From assembly GCA_964383855.1 (NCBI GenBank), contig CAYLIP010000039.1, forward strand, positions 1 through 25,762: 25,762 bases of DNA, in the 5' to 3' direction. The notes under the pieces are model-generated. The model was not told the DNA's origin, searched no databases, and saw only the letters and a list, made by a program, of their open reading frames with translations. Positions 7,557-14,322 of the stretch are shown one piece after another. A program made the position numbers and the translations under genes. Source of the stretch: CAZHAC01 sp964383855 (GTDB lineage: Bacteria; Chloroflexota; Dormibacteria; Dormibacterales; Dormibacteraceae). The first letter of the stretch is position 1, and every line of letters starts with the position of its first letter.

Positions 7557-7718
7557 ATGGCCGCGTTGAACGACATTCACCCAGAGAGCTTCCAGCAGCA
7601 GGGCGAGCAATTCGAAGAGCAGCAGTACGAGCTGCAGCTCATTCGTGAGCGGATCGACCAGCTGAAGGCGGAGCTGAACGATCTGAACCGGCGCGAGGAG
7701 CATCGCCACCGGGACTAG
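7557..7718 (+). CDS. small charged coiled-coil protein, 53 residues
   Basis: An open frame of 53 codons, not recognised as a known family. The sequence is very hydrophilic: residues 10-50 form an almost unbroken run of Glu, Gln, Arg, Lys and Leu, with heptad-like spacing in YELQLIRERIDQLKAELNDL (24-43). A coiled coil or long helix is therefore likely, and the tail EEHRHRD is basic and histidine-bearing. There are no cysteines and no membrane segment. Support for a real gene comes from the ATG directly after a promoter-like A/T-rich patch, the strong amphipathic pattern and the fit into the gap before the next gene (23 bases). No Shine-Dalgarno is visible, so translation may be near-leaderless. 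It could be a small DNA- or protein-binding partner. Confidence 0.6.
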   Translation: MAALNDIHPESFQQQGEQFEEQQYELQLIRERIDQLKAELNDLNRREEHRHRD

Positions 7719-7729
7719 CGGCGCGCCCT

Positions 7730-7735
7730 TAAACT
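7730..7735 (+). promoter_or_regulatory. candidate leaderless -10 box of the GlsB-like gene
   Basis: TAAACT at 7730-7735 fits TANNNT and occupies positions -12 to -7 relative to the GTG at 7742, which would make the start codon the first transcribed base. No -35 box and no Shine-Dalgarno are apparent. The same geometry is seen at 25626-25638. Confidence 0.4.
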
Positions 7736-7741
7736 CGCGGG

Positions 7742-8032
7742 GTGGCGCTGGCGGCGATCGGTTCCGTTTCGCTCGAGCCGGGCAGCCTGCTGGCCTGGAT
7801 CCTGGTCGGCCTGATCGCCGGCGCGATTGCCGGCCGGGTCGTCCAGGGCCGCGGCCTCGGCTGCCTGGGTGACATCGTGGTCGGCATCATCGGCGCCTTC
7901 GTCGGCGGCTTCGTGGTCAGCTTCTTCGTCCACGGCACCGCCTTCGGCTTCGTGGGCAGCCTGATCGTGGCCGTGCTGGGCGCCGTCATCTTCCTCGCCA
8001 TCGTCCGCGGCCTCTCCGGGGGCCGGCTCTGA
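7742..8032 (+). CDS. GlsB/YeaQ/YmgE-family membrane protein
   Basis: Membrane protein of 96 residues in the transglycosylase-associated/GlsB family, often linked to stress responses but with no proven enzymatic activity. Three hydrophobic segments are visible: about 16-32 (LLAWILVGLIAGAIAGR), 42-62 (LGDIVVGIIGAFVGGFVVSFF) and 69-88 (FGFVGSLIVAVLGAVIFLAI). The glycine-rich GLIAGAIAGRV and GIIGAFVGG patterns are typical of the family. It starts at a GTG with a suitably placed TAAACT box. Its stop TGA overlaps a CTG that is the best start for the next gene. Confidence 0.85.
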   Translation: MALAAIGSVSLEPGSLLAWILVGLIAGAIAGRVVQGRGLGCLGDIVVGIIGAFVGGFVVSFFVHGTAFGFVGSLIVAVLGAVIFLAIVRGLSGGRL

Positions 8033-8811
8033 CCCTCTCGGAAGCCCTGGCCGCGGCCCGCGTCTACGACCTGGAGCAGCCGCGAACCTCCCGGGCGCCG
8101 ATTCACCCGGCGCACGCGCCCCCTGGATATGCCTACCTCCTCCACCGGCACCACGAGCCGGGTGCGGAGCGCCGGACCGGCGCCGCCGGCGTGCTCATCA
8201 CCAGCGAGCACGCGGGCACGCACATCGACGGGCTGGCGCACCAGGCCGAGGACCTGCGGCTCTTCGGCGGGATCGAGGCGCCCACGGTTCAGACCAGCTC
8301 CGGCTTCCGGCAGCTGGGGATGGAGACCGTGGCGCCCCTGACCGGGCGCGGCGTCCTCGTCGACCTGGCACCCGGCGGCCGGCTCGAACCGGGCCGCTGG
8401 ATCAGCCTCGAGGAGGTGCGGCGCGCCTGCCGGGAGCAGGAGGTCGAGCCACGGCCGGGCGACATCTTCCTGGCCCGCACGGGCGCCGGCGCGCTCTGGT
8501 CCGACCCCGCGGCCTACCTGTCCGCCTCGGGCATGAGCGGCGAGGTCTCGGCCTGGCTGGCCGAGGTGGGCGTCCGAGCGGTGGGCGCCGACAACGTCGC
8601 CTGGGACGCCCTGGCCGGCGCCGATCCGCTGACCGGGACCACCCTGCCCGGGCACGTCATCCTGCTCGTCCGCTCAGGCATCCACATCCTGGAGAACCTC
8701 TATCTCGAGGAGCTGGCCCGCGACCAGGTCCGCGAGTTCGCCTTCGTCTGCCTGCCCCTGAAGCTGACCGGCGCCACCGGCTCACCGGTCCGGCCGGTCG
8801 CGCTGGCCTGA
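8029..8811 (+). CDS. cyclase-family metal-dependent hydrolase (kynurenine formamidase-like), probable CTG start
   Basis: Member of the cyclase superfamily that includes kynurenine formamidases, usually Zn- or Mn-dependent amide or ester hydrolases. The metal motif HxGTHxDxxxH is complete: His61, His65, Asp67 and His71 in HAGTHIDGLAH. The family N-terminal block VYDLEQP...APIHPAHAPPGYAY is encoded upstream of any ATG, GTG or TTG in this frame. The first ordinary start, GTG at 8191, would remove about 54 residues, including that block. CTG at 8029 overlaps the preceding TGA as CTGA, the same NTGA geometry used elsewhere in the window, and gives 260 residues, the normal family length. An alternative is CTG at 8047. 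The substrate cannot be told; no tryptophan-pathway genes are nearby. Confidence 0.75.
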   Translation: MTLSEALAAARVYDLEQPRTSRAPIHPAHAPPGYAYLLHRHHEPGAERRTGAAGVLITSEHAGTHIDGLAHQAEDLRLFGGIEAPTVQTSSGFRQLGMETVAPLTGRGVLVDLAPGGRLEPGRWISLEEVRRACREQEVEPRPGDIFLARTGAGALWSDPAAYLSASGMSGEVSAWLAEVGVRAVGADNVAWDALAGADPLTGTTLPGHVILLVRSGIHILENLYLEELARDQVREFAFVCLPLKLTGATGSPVRPVALA

Positions 8812-8856
8812 GGCGATGACCAGCGCCGTCGGTCGCCGCGGCCGCCGGGTGCTGGC

Positions 8857-10191
8857 GTGAACCGGCTCGACCCCGGCCCACTGCTGCCCGGGCTGCGCGA
8901 TCTCGCGCGCCGGCTCCTGGTGGGTGACCTGCCCGAGGTGGCGCTCGTGCGCCAGCCCCTGCACGCGCCCAGGCTGGACGCCGTCGAGGCTGCGGCCGAG
9001 GCGGAGGCGGCGCGGGTCGCCCGGGAGTCGGGGCGCGCCCCGGGCCCGGTCGCGGTCGGCGTGGGCAGCCGCGGCATCGCCAACCTGGAGGCGATCGTGC
9101 GGGCGGCCGTGGCCGGCCTTCGCGGGGCCGGCTGGCAGCCCTTCATCGTGCCCGCCATGGGCAGCCACGGGGCGGCCACGGCCGAGGGACAGGCGGCCGT
9201 CCTCGCCGGCTACGGGATCACCGAGGCGAGGGTCGGCGCGCCGGTGCGGGCGACCATGGACACGGTCGTCGCCGGGACGCTCGACGACGGCACGCCCTGG
9301 CACGTCGATCGCCTGGCGGCCGGCGCCGGCGCGCTCTTCCTGGTGGCTCGCGTCAAGCCGCACACCAGCTTCCGCGGCCCGGTCGAGAGCGGGCCCGCCA
9401 AGATGGCGTGCATCGGCATCGGCAAGCAGCCGGGCGCCCAGCTCATGCACAGCGAGGGGCCGGCCGGGCTGACCCGCCGGGTGCCGATGGCGGCCCGGGC
9501 GGCGGAGCGGAGCGGGATCCTGCTCGGAGCCCTGGCGCTGGTCGAGAACCAGCGGGACGAGACCGCGGCCATCCGTGGGCTCAGCGCGGCCGAGGTCGGC
9601 GCCGCCGCCGAGTCCGACCTGCTGCGGGAGGCATCACGGCTGATGCCGCGGCTGCCCTTCGAGCGAGTCGACGTCCTGATCGTCGACCGCATGGGCAAGA
9701 ACATCAGCGGCACCGGCATGGACACCAACGTCATCAACCGCTTCCGGATCGTGGGGCAGGCGGAGTCGGGCACGCCCCGGGTGACCGCGATCGCGGTGAT
9801 GGACCTCACCGAGGAGACCCACGGGAACGCGATGGGCATCGGCAACGCCGACTTCATCCCGGCCCGGCTGCTGGCCAAGGTCGACCTCGCAGCCACCTAC
9901 ACGAACGCGGTCACGGCCGGGGCGATCGCGATCCTCCGGCCCCACCTGCCGACCGTGCTCGCCGACGGCCGCGACGCCATCCGGGCCGCGGTCAGCATGT
10001 GCGGCGCGCCCGCGGACGACCTCCGGCTGGCCTGGATCACCGACACCCTCCACACCGAGCTGATGGGCGTCAGCCCGGCGCTGCTGGCGGCGACCCCCGG
10101 CCTCGAGCTCCTGCGTGCGCCGGCGCCCCTGCGGTTCGACCCTGATGGGGAGCTTCTCCCGCTGGCCGGCGAGGTCGAGTCCGGCCGGTAG
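8857..10191 (+). CDS. LarA-like nickel-pincer racemase/epimerase domain protein
   Basis: Protein of 444 residues resembling the LarA (DUF2088) superfamily of 2-hydroxyacid racemases and epimerases that use a nickel-pincer nucleotide. Residues matching the Lactobacillus LarA set (His108, His174, Lys184, His200) are seen at similar places: His104 in VPAMGSHGAATAEGQ, His169 in ARVKPHTSFRG, Lys182 in ESGPAKMACIG and His198 in QLMHSEG. Lys182 would carry the cofactor and His198 bind nickel. The N-terminal VGVGSRGIANLEAIV fits the LarA-like N-terminal domain. larC, a cofactor-assembly gene, lies about 9 kb downstream; larB and larE are not in the window. It starts at a GTG, and its 3' end converges on the hydrolase gene 6 bases away. 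The substrate is unknown and is probably not lactate given the divergence. Confidence 0.72.
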   Translation: MNRLDPGPLLPGLRDLARRLLVGDLPEVALVRQPLHAPRLDAVEAAAEAEAARVARESGRAPGPVAVGVGSRGIANLEAIVRAAVAGLRGAGWQPFIVPAMGSHGAATAEGQAAVLAGYGITEARVGAPVRATMDTVVAGTLDDGTPWHVDRLAAGAGALFLVARVKPHTSFRGPVESGPAKMACIGIGKQPGAQLMHSEGPAGLTRRVPMAARAAERSGILLGALALVENQRDETAAIRGLSAAEVGAAAESDLLREASRLMPRLPFERVDVLIVDRMGKNISGTGMDTNVINRFRIVGQAESGTPRVTAIAVMDLTEETHGNAMGIGNADFIPARLLAKVDLAATYTNAVTAGAIAILRPHLPTVLADGRDAIRAAVSMCGAPADDLRLAWITDTLHTELMGVSPALLAATPGLELLRAPAPLRFDPDGELLPLAGEVESGR

Positions 10192-10197
10192 ACCGGC
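10184..10197. terminator. compact hairpin between convergent genes
   Basis: GCCGG at 10184-10188 can pair with CCGGC at 10193-10197, spanning the stop of the LarA-like gene; the minus-strand hydrolase stops at 10198. With only 6 bases between the two stops, this GC stem could act on both strands, but there is no T-tract. Confidence 0.3.
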
Positions 10198-11469
10198 TCA
10201 GCCGGCCAGAGCCGCCTCCAGCTCGTCCAGGTGCTGGCGCTGGTGGCGCACCATCGCGCGCATCCCGGAAGCGACCGTGCGCCCCGCGTAGGGGCCGGTC
10301 GCCAGGGTCTTTTCAAGGCCTGCCTCGCCGATGCCGGTTTCGCGAAGAGCCGCCCGCAGCTCCCGCGTCCCCTCCTCCAGCTCGGTGATCAGCGCGTCGA
10401 CCGGGACGCCGGCCCGCTTCCGAAGCTGGGAGGCGTTCCAGCGGTCGGAGTCGAAGGCCTTCCCGCCGCCCGACCCCGGCGTGGGCGCGGGGGCGCGCAG
10501 CACCGAGGCCAGGGCCGACTGGGTGCTCACGATGTGGACCAGCAGGTCGCGCGCGTTCCAGTCGCTGAGAGCGCCCCGGCCGAAGTCGCCCTCGAGGGCG
10601 CGGGCCCGGCGCGCCACCTCGCTGAAGCCCGCCTCCAGGCAGAGGCGCTCCAGGTCCTCGCCCAGGGCGTCGGGGAGGATCTGCGGGATGTCGTGGCGCG
10701 AGTCGTACCAGCGGATGTCCACGAGCGGCGCCTGACCGGCGAGGGCCAGCGCCACCTGCTCCTTCCAGGCCCGCATCATGGAATCGCCACCGGCAAAGGC
10801 GGCCAGGGCCGGCACCTCCAGCCCGGGCCACAGCAGCTGCGGCTGGAAGTCGTACATGTGGCGCAGGATCTGGCGCCTGACCTCGGCGGTCAGCGTGAGG
10901 ATCCAGGCGTCGCCATCGCGCACCAGCCCGGCGTCGACGGACGGTTCCAGGTCGCGGTCCCAGGCAGGGCCGAGGTAGCCGGCGACGGTGGCATAGGCGT
11001 CCTCCCGGCGCGCGTAGCGGGGCAGCGGCGGCTGCATCAGGCTTGCCGCCTCCTCCCACGACATGCGCTCGCTCATCGGCTGCACCGGGCCGTCGATGAC
11101 GGCCAGGCCGCTCACCAGGTCGGGGTGAAGGGCGGCCACCGCCAGCGCCGTGGTGCAGCCCCAGGAGTGGCCGGCGACCACCGGGCGGCCGAGGCCGAGC
11201 TCGCGGATGGCGGCCGCCGCGTCGCCGGCCACCGTCTCCACCTCGTAGCCGGATTCGGGTCGGTCGCTGGCGCCGTGGGCGCGCTGATCGAGCGCGACCA
11301 GGTTGCGGTGCGGAAAGCGGGCCGCCAGGCGCTCCCAGTAGCGAGCGTTGGCGCTCAGCCCGTGCAGGAGGAAGAGGTCGGTGCCGTCGCTCTCCTCGGG
11401 CGCGCTCGCCGGCCACTCGAGGTAGTGGAGCCGCACGCCCTCGTGAACCAGCCGGCCCTCGGCGAGCAC
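10198..11469 (-). CDS. alpha/beta hydrolase fused to a DinB-like domain
   Basis: Two-domain protein of 423 residues. Residues about 1-280 are an alpha/beta hydrolase: LFLLHGLSANARYW holds the oxyanion HG, the nucleophile is Ser102 in AGHSWGCTTA, and a plausible acid and base are Asp229 (AFAGGDSMM) and His259 (YDSRHDIP). Residues about 285-423 resemble the DinB/maleylpyruvate-isomerase four-helix fold, with DWNARDLLVHIV (His312) and MVRHQRQHLDELE (His409, His413) as candidate metal ligands. Both parts are in one frame with no stop. The GTG at 11469 is chosen because the conserved domain starts at once and the drug-exporter stop lies 14 bases upstream; the frame stays open further back only inside the exporter gene. 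Probably co-transcribed with that exporter. The substrate is unknown. Confidence 0.8.
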   Translation of the reverse strand: MLAEGRLVHEGVRLHYLEWPASAPEESDGTDLFLLHGLSANARYWERLAARFPHRNLVALDQRAHGASDRPESGYEVETVAGDAAAAIRELGLGRPVVAGHSWGCTTALAVAALHPDLVSGLAVIDGPVQPMSERMSWEEAASLMQPPLPRYARREDAYATVAGYLGPAWDRDLEPSVDAGLVRDGDAWILTLTAEVRRQILRHMYDFQPQLLWPGLEVPALAAFAGGDSMMRAWKEQVALALAGQAPLVDIRWYDSRHDIPQILPDALGEDLERLCLEAGFSEVARRARALEGDFGRGALSDWNARDLLVHIVSTQSALASVLRAPAPTPGSGGGKAFDSDRWNASQLRKRAGVPVDALITELEEGTRELRAALRETGIGEAGLEKTLATGPYAGRTVASGMRAMVRHQRQHLDELEAALAG

Positions 11470-11483
11470 GGGCTCGACGACCG

Positions 11484-13130
11484 CTAGACGGCGGCCGCTT
11501 CCGGCGGCGCCATTTCGCCGGCGGCCCGAGCACTCGCCCGGCGCACGATCAGCAGGCAGCTCAGCGATGCCAGCAGCAGGAGGGCCACGGGGACCAGCAG
11601 GGCCGGCCGCATCGCGCTCACGTAACCGTTGACGAAGACCTCGCGCGCGATCCGTGCCACCTGGCGGGCGACCTGGGGTGGGACACCGGCGGGGAGCGCG
11701 GCGGCGCCTCCGGTCTGGCCGCGACCGACCGAGAAACCGCCCTTGGCGGCGCTGCTGAAGCCGTCCACGAACCGCTGGCGGAAGGCTTCGGGAAGCTCGC
11801 CGGAGCGCTTGACCGCCTCGTCGTGCAGCGCGACCGCGAGCCGGTTCTGAAGCACGGCGCCGACCACCGCGCTCCCGATCACGGCCCCCAGCTGTCGTGT
11901 GGTGTTGAAGACGCCGGAGGCGGCCCCGGCCATCCGGGGCTCGATGTTCCTCATGGCCACTGTCGTCATCGGCGCAAAAGTGCAGCCCATGCCGACCCCG
12001 GCGACGATCTGCGGCAGGGTGAAGTCCCACCAGTGCGAGCCGGCCGAGGCCACGATCGTGACCAGGCCCATGCCGAGGCCGAAGCAGCCCAGGCCGAACA
12101 TCAGGATGTACTTGCCCCCGATCCGATCGGCCAGCCGGCCCGCGAACGGCGCCACCGGCATCGAGACCAGCGACATGGGGATGATGGTCAGCCCGGCCTG
12201 GATCGCGGACATCCCGAGCACCGACTGCAGGTAGATCACGAAGGGCAGGAAGAGCCCGAGCATCCCGAAGGCGACGGCGGCCGAGACGCCGTTCATGAGC
12301 GCGTAGTTCCGGTTGCGGAAGAGGCTCAGGGGAACCAGCGGCTCCGCCGAGCGGGATTCGAGAAGGAAGAAGGCGGCCAGGAGCACGATCCCGGAGGCGA
12401 TCAGGACGGGGATGGTCACAAAGCCGGGAAGGTCGACGCCGAAGGCCGAGGTCACGTGGCCCCAGCTGTACTTCTCGCCCTCGATCAGCCCGAAGGTGAC
12501 CAGGAACAGGCTGACGGTGGCGAGGACGACCCCCAGGGGGTCGAAACCGTGCCGCCGCCCGGGTCGGATGTCAGGGATCAGGAGCCAGCCGAAGACGATC
12601 GTGAAGATGCCGATGGGGACGTTCACGAAGAAGATCCAGCGCCAGTTGACGTCGGAGACCAGGAAGCCGCCAAGTGTGGGGCCGGCGATGGCGGCGAGCC
12701 CGGCCACGCCTCCCCAGATGCCGAACGCGGCCCCGCGCCTCTGGGCCTGGAAGATGGAGGTCAGGATGGCCAGCGTCTGGGGGGTCAGCAGCGCGCCCCC
12801 GACGCCCTGCACGACCCGCGCAGCGATCAGCTGGTTGACGTCCTGGGCGGCTCCGCAGGCGGCCGAGGCGGCTGTGAAGACGAGCAGGCCGGCGACGAAG
12901 AGGTTGCGCTGGCCATAGACGTCGCCAAACCGGCCCATCGTGATCAGAAGGACCGCGTAGACCAGGATGTAAGCGTTCAGGACCCAGAGGATCTGGTCGA
13001 GCGACGCCTTGAGCTCGTCGATGATCGACGGGATCGCGATGTTCACGATCGTCGTGTCGAGCAGGATCATGAAGAACCCGAGGCTCAGGAGCACCAGGCT
13101 CACCCAGGGGTTGTTGCGCAGTTTTGCCAT
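11484..13130 (-). CDS. DHA2-type MFS drug:H+ antiporter (EmrB/QacA-like)
   Basis: Inner-membrane multidrug exporter of 548 residues, the usual size for the 14-segment DHA2 group. Landmarks are the first-helix motif LLDTTIVNIAIPSI with Asp25 (21-35), loop motif MGRFGDVYGQRNLF (65-78), RVVQGVGGALLTPQTL, and the antiporter motif GPTLGGFL after helix 5. Further segments run to about residue 535, ending with a cytoplasmic tail rich in Ala and Glu. The ATG at 13130 has no Shine-Dalgarno; TACAAC stands about 5 bases upstream, suggesting a near-leaderless message. It is divergent from ccdA across a 66-base gap to the leader ORF, and the downstream hydrolase could modify or detoxify a compound that this pump exports. 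The substrate is unknown. Confidence 0.92.
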   Translation of the reverse strand: MAKLRNNPWVSLVLLSLGFFMILLDTTIVNIAIPSIIDELKASLDQILWVLNAYILVYAVLLITMGRFGDVYGQRNLFVAGLLVFTAASAACGAAQDVNQLIAARVVQGVGGALLTPQTLAILTSIFQAQRRGAAFGIWGGVAGLAAIAGPTLGGFLVSDVNWRWIFFVNVPIGIFTIVFGWLLIPDIRPGRRHGFDPLGVVLATVSLFLVTFGLIEGEKYSWGHVTSAFGVDLPGFVTIPVLIASGIVLLAAFFLLESRSAEPLVPLSLFRNRNYALMNGVSAAVAFGMLGLFLPFVIYLQSVLGMSAIQAGLTIIPMSLVSMPVAPFAGRLADRIGGKYILMFGLGCFGLGMGLVTIVASAGSHWWDFTLPQIVAGVGMGCTFAPMTTVAMRNIEPRMAGAASGVFNTTRQLGAVIGSAVVGAVLQNRLAVALHDEAVKRSGELPEAFRQRFVDGFSSAAKGGFSVGRGQTGGAAALPAGVPPQVARQVARIAREVFVNGYVSAMRPALLVPVALLLLASLSCLLIVRRASARAAGEMAPPEAAAV

Positions 13131-13196
13131 CGCAGTTGTAACCGGTGCCCGAGTGTACGTAGTCCGGGGAACCGGCCCGGCTAAGCTCGGTCGACG
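13131..13196. promoter_or_regulatory. divergent promoter region, drug exporter / ccdA
   Basis: This short gap must hold both promoters. On the + strand TAAGCT at 13182-13187 fits TANNNT and would start transcription near 13194, just before the leader ATG at 13197. On the - strand TACAAC lies 5-10 bases before the exporter ATG. No good -35 boxes are seen. CCGGG at 13165-13169 and CCCGG at 13176-13180 form an inverted repeat that could be an operator. Confidence 0.4.
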
Positions 13197-13238
13197 ATGC
13201 CGGTGAGCGTGAGTGAGCGGCTGGTTCCCGACGATTGA
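13197..13238 (+). CDS. possible 13-residue leader peptide upstream of ccdA
   Basis: ATG at 13197 opens a 13-codon frame encoding MPVSVSERLVPDD whose TGA stop (13236-13238) overlaps the TTG start of ccdA (13235-13237) as TTGA. The ATG lies right after the TAAGCT box. Ribosomes ending the short frame could restart at the weak ccdA TTG, which has no Shine-Dalgarno. No run of one amino acid suggests attenuation. This is a proposal based on geometry only. Confidence 0.35.
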   Translation: MPVSVSERLVPDD

Positions 13239-13948
13239 CCTGGCAGGTCGCCCTCCTCCCCCTCCTGGCGGCGCTCGCCGGGCTCGTCTCCTTCACGTCG
13301 CCGTGCACGCTCCCGCTGGTTCCCGCGTACCTCGGCTACATGTCGGGCGTGGCGGCCTCGCGCGGGCGCACGGTGCTGGCGGGGGCGCTCTTCGTGGCCG
13401 GCTTCTCCCTTGTGTTCACCGCGCTGGGCGCGGCGGCCACCCAGCTGGGCGCCGCGATCGGGGCCAACCGGGGCTGGCTGGACCGGGTCGCGGGGCTGGT
13501 CATCGTCCTGCTCGGGCTCTTCCTGCTGGGCTGGGTCCGGCTGCCCCTGCTCATGCGAGAGGGGCGGCCGCTGCTGTCGCGCGTGCGGCCGGGTCCGGGC
13601 GGCGCCGCCTTCCTCGGGGTGGCCTTCGCCTTCGGCTGGACGCCCTGCATCGGGCCGATCCTGGGGGGGATCCTCTACCTGGCCTCGGCGACCCAGACCG
13701 CGACCGCGGGGGCGGCGCTGCTGCTCGCCTACTCGTTGGGCCTGGGGGTGCCCTTCCTGCTCGCGGCGCTCTTCCTGGAGCGGTTCGCGGCCGCGGCGGC
13801 CGCGCTGCGCAGATGGGCCGGGCCTCTGAACGCGGTCGGGGCGGCCCTCCTGGTCCTGATGGGGGTGCTCGTCTTCACCGAGCGGCTGCAGGCCTTCCTC
13901 GCGCCCATCACCTCTCTGTACGCGCAGCTTCGCTGGCCTCCCATATAG
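13235..13948 (+). CDS. ccdA: cytochrome c biogenesis protein CcdA (DsbD transmembrane-domain family)
   Basis: Membrane protein of 237 residues that carries reducing equivalents from cytoplasmic thioredoxin across the membrane to thiol proteins outside. The two redox cysteines stand in their family contexts: FTSPCTLPLVPAYLGYMSG (about 20-38) and FGWTPCIGPILGGILYL (about 133-149). Six hydrophobic segments are visible. The start is the TTG at 13235, since an in-frame TGA lies at 13214-13216. No thioredoxin-like partner (ResA/CcmG) or ccsA/ccsB gene is adjacent, so a general role in extracytoplasmic thiol reduction is as likely as heme attachment. A GC hairpin follows the stop at 13960-13979. Confidence 0.88.
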   Translation: MTWQVALLPLLAALAGLVSFTSPCTLPLVPAYLGYMSGVAASRGRTVLAGALFVAGFSLVFTALGAAATQLGAAIGANRGWLDRVAGLVIVLLGLFLLGWVRLPLLMREGRPLLSRVRPGPGGAAFLGVAFAFGWTPCIGPILGGILYLASATQTATAGAALLLAYSLGLGVPFLLAALFLERFAAAAAALRRWAGPLNAVGAALLVLMGVLVFTERLQAFLAPITSLYAQLRWPPI

Positions 13949-14322
13949 GCGGTCGGCCCGGCGGCCCGGACCGGCCGCCACTCGAGAGGGAGCCCGCGCC
14001 CACAACCAGCGCCGGCCGTCCCGCTGATGCCCCCCACCAAGCCACCCGCCCGGGGGAGATGCGTCGAGGTTAGAGGGCATGTCAAGGGTGCCCGTGAAGA
14101 CCCGCGCCACCTTCCCGGCAGCGCCCGGCTCAACAGCGGCGCCTGCGGCTGCAGCACCGCCCGGGCGGGGCCTTGCAGCGCCCCCTGGCCCCCGATCGTG
14201 AGCCCGCTTACAAATTCTTGACCTGACGCTTCCATTTGCTGCCGGCCGGCCAGATGTAATTGCCGGCACAAGGCTCGGCGCCGGCTGCGGCCTGCCCGGG
14301 TCGGGCTTGAAAGAGGTAACGC
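13949..14322 (+). other. 374-base non-coding stretch between ccdA and the export operon
   Basis: No convincing gene is seen. The left part holds the hairpin at 13960-13979. A 40-codon frame at 14079-14201 encodes a Pro/Ala-rich chain with no domain and is not supported. From about 14208 the composition becomes less GC-rich (TTACAAATTCTTGACC), and TTGCTG at 14236 with TAATTG at 14257 could be a weak promoter for the adaptor gene (spacing 15). A GCCCG-GGT-CGGGC hairpin lies at about 14293-14305, just before the Shine-Dalgarno region (AAAGAGG, about 14309-14315) of the next gene. Confidence 0.5.
13960..13979 (+). terminator. GC hairpin after ccdA
   Basis: GGCGGCC at 13960-13966 pairs perfectly with GGCCGCC at 13973-13979 around a 6-base loop, 12 bases after the ccdA stop. 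No T-tract follows, so termination is plausible but not certain; this is common in very GC-rich genomes. Confidence 0.45.

Noticed and set aside
10198..12030. Extending the hydrolase to 610 residues
   Set aside because: The extra 187 residues overlap the drug exporter in another frame and are low-complexity. The conserved hydrolase domain starts right after the GTG at 11469.
14079..14201. A 40-codon gene in the gap after ccdA
   Set aside because: Pro/Ala/Gly-rich product, no ribosome site, no domain and no promoter close by; probably chance.
13949..14322. A riboswitch or small RNA before the export operon
   Set aside because: Only a few short GC stems are seen and no recognisable aptamer core; GC-rich DNA forms such stems by chance.
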